A stretch of DNA of 26,307 bases, taken from contig CATZYB010000011.1 of the NCBI GenBank assembly GCA_958426095.1, positions 1 to 26,307 on the forward strand, read 5' to 3'. Below are positions 21,535 to 26,307 of this stretch, piece by piece. The stretch's first letter is position 1; the number at the start of each line of letters is the position of its first letter. The position numbers and the translations under genes were made by a program. The notes beneath the pieces are model-generated. The model saw nothing but the letters and a program-made list of their open reading frames with translations, ran no database searches and was not told where the DNA came from. This DNA comes from an uncultured Lachnospiraceae bacterium (GTDB lineage Bacteria; Bacillota; Clostridia; Lachnospirales; Lachnospiraceae).

Positions 21535-22743
21535 TTACATCATAGCTTCCAGATTCTCACGAATCGCTTTGATAAATCCTTCACTCGTCAGTTCGGTTAC
21601 TTCTTTCAATGTCGTCAGAAGTACCAGGTCTTTTGTCATTTTACCGGATTCGATCGTCTGAACGGTAGCTTTTTCCAACTTATCAGCAAAATCCATTAAT
21701 GCCTGATTGCCGTCCAGCTCGCCGCGTTTTCTAAGCGCCCCGGTCCATGCAAAAATCGTTGCCACAGAGTTTGTGGATGTCTCTTCTCCAGCCAGATATT
21801 TATAATAATGTCTCTGGACCGTACCATGGGCGGCCTCATATTCGTAATAACCTTCCGGAGATACAAGTACGGAAGTCATCATGGCCAAAGAACCGAAAGC
21901 AGAGGATACCATATCGCTCATAACATCGCCATCATAGTTCTTACATGCCCAGATATACCCGCCTTCAGATTTCATAACACGGGCTACAGCATCGTCGATC
22001 AATGTGTAAAAATACTCCAGACCAGCGGCCTCAAAGGCTTCTGCATAGTCCGCATCATAAATTTCCTGGAAAATATCCTTAAATGTATGGTCATATTTTT
22101 TAGAAATCGTATCCTTTGTTGCGAACCACAGATCCTGGTTTGTATCCAACGCATATTTGAAGCAGCTGTGAGCAAAGCTTCGGATGGATTTTTCAACATT
22201 ATGTACGCCCTGCACAATACCCGGTCCATCAAATTCATGAACCAGTTCCCGGGTTTCTGTTCCGTCAGCGGCGGTATATACCAGCTCCACTTTACCGGCT
22301 CCCGGTATCTTCATCTCAGTTCCTTTATATACATCGCCATAAGCATGTCTCGCCAGTGTGATCGGTTTTGTCCATGTCTTTACATTCGGCTCAATACCCT
22401 TTACAATGATCGGCGCCCTGAAAACAGTTCCATCCAAAATCGCACGGATCGTGCCGTTCGGACTTTTCCACATTTCTTTCAGATTATACTCATCCATACG
22501 GGCAGCATTCGGAGTGATCGTCGCACATTTTACAGCAACGCCATATTTTTTCGTAGCCTCTGCGGAGTCCACTGTCACCTGGTCGTCCGTTTCATTACGG
22601 TATTCCAATCCCAGATCATAATATTCAGTATTTAATTCTACAAATGGCTCCAGTAATTCATCTTTGATCATTTTCCAGAGAATACGGGTCATTTCGTCGC
22701 CATCCATCTCAACCAATGGTGTCGTCATTTTAATTTTGTCCAT
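21535..22743 (-). CDS. icd: NADP-type isocitrate dehydrogenase, dimeric eukaryote-like subfamily (402 aa)
   Basis: This enzyme converts isocitrate to 2-oxoglutarate and CO2. The sequence belongs to the subfamily shared with eukaryotic NADP enzymes rather than the Escherichia coli type: VEMDGDEMTRILW (11-23), TPNAARMDEY, the substrate-binding SPNGTIRAILDGTVFR (94-109), WTKPITLARHAYGDVYK and, later, YEAAHGTVQRHYYKYLAG with TNSVATIFAWTGAL. The length is typical. The ATG at 22743 has AGGAGG upstream. It has its own promoter and terminator, so it is a separate unit from the neighbouring citrate synthase, but the two enzymes flank the same pathway segment. Aconitase, the step between them, is not in the window. 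Confidence 0.95.
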   Translation of the reverse strand: MDKIKMTTPLVEMDGDEMTRILWKMIKDELLEPFVELNTEYYDLGLEYRNETDDQVTVDSAEATKKYGVAVKCATITPNAARMDEYNLKEMWKSPNGTIRAILDGTVFRAPIIVKGIEPNVKTWTKPITLARHAYGDVYKGTEMKIPGAGKVELVYTAADGTETRELVHEFDGPGIVQGVHNVEKSIRSFAHSCFKYALDTNQDLWFATKDTISKKYDHTFKDIFQEIYDADYAEAFEAAGLEYFYTLIDDAVARVMKSEGGYIWACKNYDGDVMSDMVSSAFGSLAMMTSVLVSPEGYYEYEAAHGTVQRHYYKYLAGEETSTNSVATIFAWTGALRKRGELDGNQALMDFADKLEKATVQTIESGKMTKDLVLLTTLKEVTELTSEGFIKAIRENLEAMM

Positions 22744-22776
22744 ACGTGCTTCCTCCTGACTTGAATTCTAACCCCA

Positions 22777-22805
22777 ATCATATAATAACTTGATGGATTA
22801 TGCAA
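22777..22805 (-). promoter_or_regulatory. SigA-type promoter of icd
   Basis: On the minus strand, TTGCAT (22805-22800), a 17-base spacer and TATGAT (22782-22777) lie about 35 bases before the icd ATG. Confidence 0.6.
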
Positions 22806-22829
22806 GAATATTTTTAAAGACATTCAATT

Positions 22830-22858
22830 TTTACATCAAATTACATATATTATATAAA
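22830..22858 (+). promoter_or_regulatory. Possible promoter of the S8 peptidase gene
   Basis: TTTACA (22830-22835), a 17-base spacer and TATAAA (22853-22858) match the consensus at 5 of 6 positions each. The predicted transcript start would be only about 8 bases before the ATG at 22873. Confidence 0.5.
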
Positions 22859-22872
22859 AAACAGGCGATTCT

Positions 22873-23835
22873 ATGTATCTATCACGTAAAATTATTCACG
22901 CTGACAGTCCGCGGCTCCTGCCCTATACAGGAAAATCCATAGGTGTCGCCGTCCTGGATACCGGTATTTATCCCCACGAGGATTTCATTCTTCCTTCAAA
23001 TAGAATTACAGCCTTCAAAGATTTTATCCATCACCGTCCGGAATGTTACGACGATAACGGCCATGGAACCCATGTCTGCGGCATTATTGCCGGCAGCGGA
23101 CGGCACTCACAAGGCAGATACCGGGGAATTGCGCCGGAAGCCCATCTGATCGTCGGAAAAGTTCTGGATTCCTCCGGAAACGGTTCCATTCCTCATATTC
23201 TCGATGCTATTCGATGGGTCATCGACAACCGTCAGCTTTATAATATTCGTATCCTGAATATCTCCGTCGGCTCAGAAAGCACAGATGTGGACGAAGAAAA
23301 ATCGATTCTCGTGCAAAGTGTTAATGCGGCCTGGGATAACGGAATTACGGTCATCGTTGCGGCCGGAAATAACGGCCCCAGGAGAATGTCCGTTACTTCC
23401 CCCGGTATCAGCCGGAAGGTGATCACTGTCGGTTCCTCTGATGATGATAAAACCATCATTCTCGGCGGCAACCGGATTCACAACTATTCCGGCCGGGGTC
23501 CAACAAAACGGATGATTCCCAAACCGGATATCGTTGCTCCCGGTTCTGACATCATCTCCTGCTGCCCGCCCTATTACGGAAAAACTTCCGGTTATACAGC
23601 CCGTAGCGGCACCTCCATGGCGACCCCCATCGTCTCTGGTGCCGCTGCCCTTTTTTTGAGCAAATATCCATTGATGACCAATGAACAGGTCAAATATTAT
23701 CTTCAAAATACGGCAACCGATTTACACCTTCCGCGCAATCAGCAGGGATATGGCCTTCTGAATGCGGAACGGCTTCTCACCGCCCCGGACCTGGAATTTG
23801 GTATATCCGCAACAGCCCTTACTCTGGATACGTAA
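22873..23835 (+). CDS. Subtilisin-like serine peptidase, S8 family, probably cytosolic (320 aa)
   Basis: The catalytic triad is complete: D29 in AVLDTGIYPHEDF, H64 in DDNGHGTHVCGIIAG and S248 in RSGTSMATPIVSGAAAL, with the oxyanion Asn N166 in IVAAGNNGP. There is no signal peptide, no prodomain and no membrane segment, so the enzyme should stay in the cytosol, similar to Bacillus AprX or the intracellular ISP proteases; it is shorter than AprX (about 440). The first 20 residues may act as a short inhibitory or positioning leader; this is inference. The ATG has only a weak AGG site. It is monocistronic and convergent with the MATE exporter. Confidence 0.92.
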   Translation: MYLSRKIIHADSPRLLPYTGKSIGVAVLDTGIYPHEDFILPSNRITAFKDFIHHRPECYDDNGHGTHVCGIIAGSGRHSQGRYRGIAPEAHLIVGKVLDSSGNGSIPHILDAIRWVIDNRQLYNIRILNISVGSESTDVDEEKSILVQSVNAAWDNGITVIVAAGNNGPRRMSVTSPGISRKVITVGSSDDDKTIILGGNRIHNYSGRGPTKRMIPKPDIVAPGSDIISCCPPYYGKTSGYTARSGTSMATPIVSGAAALFLSKYPLMTNEQVKYYLQNTATDLHLPRNQQGYGLLNAERLLTAPDLEFGISATALTLDT

Positions 23836-23884
23836 AAATATAGTAAAGGGAGAGTTCCGTATGCAATCCTGCGGAAACTCTCCC
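23835..23884 (-). terminator. Terminator of the marR-MATE operon
   Basis: GGGAGAGTTCCG (23848-23859) pairs with CGGAAACTCTCCC (23872-23884), with one bulged base. Minus-strand flanking is TTTACTATATTTTT, a T-rich tract. On the plus strand there is no T-run, so it mainly serves the minus-strand operon. Confidence 0.75.
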
Positions 23885-23889
23885 CATCA

Positions 23890-25218
23890 TCAATAGTGAT
23901 ATTTTTTCCGTTTCGTAACCAGAAACAGACTCGTTACAACGGCAGCCATCAATTCGGCGGCAACAATAGATATCCAAATGCCGTCAATCCCCAAGATCAA
24001 CGGAAATATCAATACTGCAGCCACCTGGAAAAGTAGTGTTCTCAAAAAAGAGATCAATGCAGAAATAAGACCGTCATTTAATGCGGTGAAAAAAGACGAA
24101 CCAAAAATAGCAATCCCCGAGAATAAGAAAGAAAAGGAATATATAACAAAACCACGGAGGGTCAATTCAAGCAGGCCCTGGTCATAACCTACAAATATCA
24201 CAGCAAGAGGCCTTGCCAAAACTTCCGCCGCGATTACCATGAATACCGAAAATGTCCCTATGATCTTCAGACTCCTTTTCAAAAGATTTTTTAATTCGCC
24301 GTGATTTCCGGCTCCATAATTATAACCGATGATAGGAGCCGTACCCACTGAATAGCCGATAAATGCAGCCAGAAATATCATATTGACATACATCAGCACA
24401 CCATAGGCAGCAACGCCATCCTCTCCGGCATATTTAATTAACTGTACATTATAGAGCATACTGACAATGGACATAGAAATATTGGACATCAGCTCTGACG
24501 CACCATTCGTACAGGCTTTTAACAACGCACCGCCGTCATACTTTGTTTTTGTCAAATGTAAAAGACTGGAATTCGGCCGTACAAAATAAATCAGAGGGAG
24601 AAATCCTCCAACACACTGGCTGATTGCCGTCGCCGCCGCAGCCCCCGGAAGTCCCCAGGAAAATACGGCAACAAAAAGGGCATCCAACACCATATTGGTC
24701 ACACCCGCCGCAATGGTCACAGCCAGCCCTAACTGTGGCTTTTCTGCTGTTACAAAAAAGCTTTGAAATTCATATTGGAGCATATAAGCCGGAAGGGCCG
24801 CCAAAATAATCCGACCATAAGTCACACAGTTATCCAGCATCGTACCCTCTGCTCCAAGCAGACCGGCAATGGGACGGATGAAAATAAGTCCCAGCACAGC
24901 AATGACAATGCCGCAGCCCGCCGACACATAAATAAAAAGTGAGAACAGTCTCTTTGCTCTTTCCTTATCGCCCTCACCCATCGTTTTGGAGATCAGCGCA
25001 CTGCCGCCCGTACCAAACATAAAACCGACAGAGCCGAGGATCATGAGAAAAGGCATGATAAAATTAACGGCGGCAAAGGGCGTTTTCCCTACAAAATTTG
25101 AAACAAAAAAACCGTCGACCACACCATAAATTGATGTGAAAATCATCATTACAATTGACGGCAGTGTAAATCGAAGTAATTTTTTATAGTTAAAATGTTC
25201 TGATAATTGAATGTTCAA
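23890..25218 (-). CDS. MATE-family multidrug/sodium antiporter (442 aa)
   Basis: This is a twelve-helix exporter of the MATE family that moves cationic compounds outward in exchange for sodium or protons. The N-terminal half has IYGVVDGFFVSNFVG, FGTGGSALISKTMGEGD and the loop after it; the C-terminal repeat has the matching GYSVGTAPIIGYNYGAGN. The gene starts two bases after the marR stop, so both are co-transcribed and the regulator probably controls it. The substrate cannot be predicted. Its length is usual for the family. Confidence 0.93.
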   Translation of the reverse strand: MNIQLSEHFNYKKLLRFTLPSIVMMIFTSIYGVVDGFFVSNFVGKTPFAAVNFIMPFLMILGSVGFMFGTGGSALISKTMGEGDKERAKRLFSLFIYVSAGCGIVIAVLGLIFIRPIAGLLGAEGTMLDNCVTYGRIILAALPAYMLQYEFQSFFVTAEKPQLGLAVTIAAGVTNMVLDALFVAVFSWGLPGAAAATAISQCVGGFLPLIYFVRPNSSLLHLTKTKYDGGALLKACTNGASELMSNISMSIVSMLYNVQLIKYAGEDGVAAYGVLMYVNMIFLAAFIGYSVGTAPIIGYNYGAGNHGELKNLLKRSLKIIGTFSVFMVIAAEVLARPLAVIFVGYDQGLLELTLRGFVIYSFSFLFSGIAIFGSSFFTALNDGLISALISFLRTLLFQVAAVLIFPLILGIDGIWISIVAAELMAAVVTSLFLVTKRKKYHY

Positions 25219-25220
25219 TA

Positions 25221-25658
25221 TTACAACTCCTTGATCTTTTCCTTAAATAATGAAAGGTATCTCTCCGTAAGTTCTATATAAAGCCCCAACTCCGCCTCTG
25301 TCCAGGAAGTTAAAATCTCATTTTCAATCGCAATGATGCGAATCACCGTATCTTTGGCCAATTTTTTCCCCTTATCCGTAAGACATACTTTTTTCTTTCT
25401 TCCACTGAAATTTTCCAGATAGACAATCCCTTCATTTTCCAACTTGCGCAGTGCCGAATTGATCGTCTGTTTACGGATTCCCGACAAACGGGTAATATCG
25501 TTCAACAGACACGTATCTCCATTATTACAAATCGCATAAAGGATCATCATCCCGCTGTCTGACAACCCCAGTTTTAATGCAGCCTCGTGATAGGCACCAT
25601 CAATTTCATTTGCCAGATAGTTCATTCGTTTCATTTCCACATTCATTTGTTTTTCCAT
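25221..25658 (-). CDS. MarR-family transcriptional regulator (145 aa)
   Basis: This is a small winged-helix regulator: LKLGLSDSGMMILYAI, LNDITRLSGIRKQTINSALRKLENEGIV (recognition helix) and the wing YLENFSGRKKKVCLTDKGKK, followed by a C-terminal dimerisation helix. I use the ATG at 25658, preceded by GGAGGCGGCCT. A longer frame from 25745 would read through the promoter and add 29 unlikely residues. Two copies of an inverted AGTRC-N6-RTACT site lie at its promoter and leader, the expected layout for self-repression relieved by a ligand. The downstream MATE gene is the likely second target. Confidence 0.92.
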   Translation of the reverse strand: MEKQMNVEMKRMNYLANEIDGAYHEAALKLGLSDSGMMILYAICNNGDTCLLNDITRLSGIRKQTINSALRKLENEGIVYLENFSGRKKKVCLTDKGKKLAKDTVIRIIAIENEILTSWTEAELGLYIELTERYLSLFKEKIKEL

Positions 25659-25673
25659 AGGCCGCCTCCATTC

Positions 25674-25689
25674 AGTACAAAATAGCACT
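25674..25689. promoter_or_regulatory. Second putative MarR operator, in the marR leader
   Basis: AGTACAAAATAGCACT on the plus strand: the inverted arms AGTAC and GCACT (AGTGC inverted) are separated by six bases. It lies 26 bases from the similar site at 25700-25715. Confidence 0.6.
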
Positions 25690-25694
25690 TCAAC

Positions 25695-25723
25695 AGTATA
25701 GTATGATTTCGTACTGATGTCAA
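25695..25723 (-). promoter_or_regulatory. SigA promoter of the marR-MATE operon
   Basis: On the minus strand, a perfect TTGACA (25723-25718), a 17-base spacer and TATACT (25700-25695) lie about 40 bases before the marR ATG. Confidence 0.8.
25700..25715. promoter_or_regulatory. First putative MarR operator, in the promoter spacer
   Basis: AGTATGATTTCGTACT on the plus strand: the inverted arms AGTAT and GTACT are separated by six bases. It lies within the spacer between -35 and -10, so binding would block the promoter. Confidence 0.65.
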
Positions 25724-25743
25724 GCGCTAATATTACATCAGAC

Positions 25744-25789
25744 AAAAAGCCTCCTCCGCAAAACCACTCATGATCTTACGGAGAAGGCT
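25744..25789 (-). terminator. Terminator of galE
   Basis: AGCCTCCTCCG (25748-25758) pairs with CGGAGAAGGCT (25779-25789), with one mismatch. A run of A at 25744-25748 provides the T-tract for the minus strand directly after the galE stop at 25807. Confidence 0.8.
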
Positions 25790-25806
25790 CTCTCTGATTT
25801 TAAACT

Positions 25807-26307
25807 TTATTCCGCATATCCTTCCGGATTATTTTTCTGCCACCGCCAGGAATCTTCACACATCTTATTCAGATCGCGGACGGCCTCCCATCCCAGTTCT
25901 TTCTTCGCCAGAGACGGATCGGCATAACAGGTTGCGATATCCCCGGGACGTCTTGGTTTAATGGTATACGGAATCGGCTGTCCGACAGCCTTTTCAAAGC
26001 CCTTGACAATATCAAGAACGCTGTAACCAATACCTGTACCGAGATTATAGATCAAAACGCCGTCATGGATCTTTTCCATTTTTTCAATGGCTTTTACATG
26101 GCCGATCGCAAGATCTACTACATGAATATAATCTCTCACACCTGTGCCATCCGGCGTATCATAATCATCGCCAAAGACTCCGAGAGATTCCAGTTTGCCA
26201 ACAGCCACCTGAGTGATATATGGCACAAGATTGTTCGGAATACCCTTTGGATTTTCTCCGATACGTCCGCTCTCGTGGGCACCGATCGGATTAAAATAAC
26301 GAAGCAG
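25807..26307 (-). CDS. galE: UDP-glucose 4-epimerase, C-terminal part only (166 aa visible)
   Basis: The gene enters from the right edge, so its N-terminal NAD-binding half and start are missing; the whole of 25807-26307 is open in one frame. GalE interconverts UDP-glucose and UDP-galactose. The visible part begins LLRYFNPIGAHESGRIGENP and continues with GIPNNLVPYITQVAVGK, DGTGVRDYIHVVDLAIGH, YNLGTGIGYSVLDIVKGFEKAVG, PRRPGDIATCYADPSLAKKELGW and the end WQKNNPEGYAE; all are GalE landmarks. A strong terminator follows. Confidence 0.96.
   Translation of the reverse strand: MLRYFNPIGAHESGRIGENPKGIPNNLVPYITQVAVGKLESLGVFGDDYDTPDGTGVRDYIHVVDLAIGHVKAIEKMEKIHDGVLIYNLGTGIGYSVLDIVKGFEKAVGQPIPYTIKPRRPGDIATCYADPSLAKKELGWEAVRDLNKMCEDSWRWQKNNPEGYAE

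Noticed and set aside
21808..22635. A 275-codon open frame on the plus strand
   Set aside because: It lies wholly antisense inside icd, has no ribosome binding site or recognisable domain, and reads as a low-quality Cys/Phe/Ile-rich translation; it is a shadow of the icd codon pattern.
25659..25745. A longer N-terminus for the MarR regulator
   Set aside because: It would translate the promoter and both operators; the ATG at 25658 has a strong ribosome site.
1..26307. CRISPR arrays, IS elements, tRNA or rRNA genes
   Set aside because: I looked for spaced direct repeats, terminal inverted repeats flanking transposase-like frames and tRNA cloverleaf patterns, and saw none; this was by eye only.

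Overview
The window looks like chromosomal DNA from an anaerobic, spore-forming Firmicute of the class Clostridia. A Lachnospiraceae-type genome is my best guess, from moderate GC, AGGAGG-type ribosome binding sites, strong TTGACA/TATAAT promoters, SpoIIM, a Re-type citrate synthase and a sodium-pumping decarboxylase. This assignment is inference, because there is no rRNA gene to anchor it. About 25 genes are packed with almost no long intergenic space; no gap between genes exceeds 300 bases. I see no insertion sequence, prophage, CRISPR array, tRNA or rRNA gene.

Layout. (1) 1-2697, minus strand: a membrane decarboxylase operon (carboxyltransferase, OadG-type gamma, free biotin carrier, OadB-type beta cut by the left edge) with its own promoter inside the end of the upstream dacA gene (2699-3871). 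(2) 4023-4820, plus strand: a HAD phosphatase that converges on scpB. (3) 4897-6888, minus strand: scpB, scpA and a degenerate site-2-protease-like membrane protein, back-to-back with the DAHP synthase gene (7030-8064). (4) 8117-17081, minus strand: a long colinear block reading rex, acpS, nnr, alr, mazF, a CBS/CorC-HlyC protein, yebC, proC, an ADP-ribose-type Nudix hydrolase, spoIIM and xerD. Several genes are tightly spaced or overlapping; a strong rex promoter starts the block and internal promoters probably drive spoIIM and xerD. (5) 17269-19215, plus strand: an ABC-F ATPase divergent from rex. (6) 19289-22743, minus strand: a FadR/FCD-type GntR regulator co-transcribed with a Re-citrate synthase, then an NADP-type isocitrate dehydrogenase with its own promoter and terminator. 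(7) 22873-23835, plus strand: a cytosolic S8 peptidase. (8) 23890-25658, minus strand: a MarR regulator and a MATE exporter as a two-gene operon. (9) 25807-26307, minus strand: the C-terminal part of galE, cut by the right edge.

How the genes fit together. Citrate synthase and isocitrate dehydrogenase are the two ends of the oxidative branch from oxaloacetate to 2-oxoglutarate, the usual glutamate supply in such anaerobes; no aconitase is in the window. The decarboxylase operon would turn decarboxylation of an organic acid or acyl-CoA into a sodium gradient. Rex senses NADH/NAD+ and heads a block of housekeeping genes for carrier-protein activation, NAD(P)HX repair, cell wall D-alanine, proline synthesis and sporulation.

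I do not see a wholly new system. The most interesting points are regulatory or concern altered proteins: a perfect 24-bp palindrome over the citrate synthase promoter, paired operators at the marR promoter, a site-2-protease homologue that has lost one metal-binding histidine, a XerD homologue without the usual active-site lysine motif, an orphan MazF toxin, and a SpoIIM gene whose N-terminal leader has no start codon.
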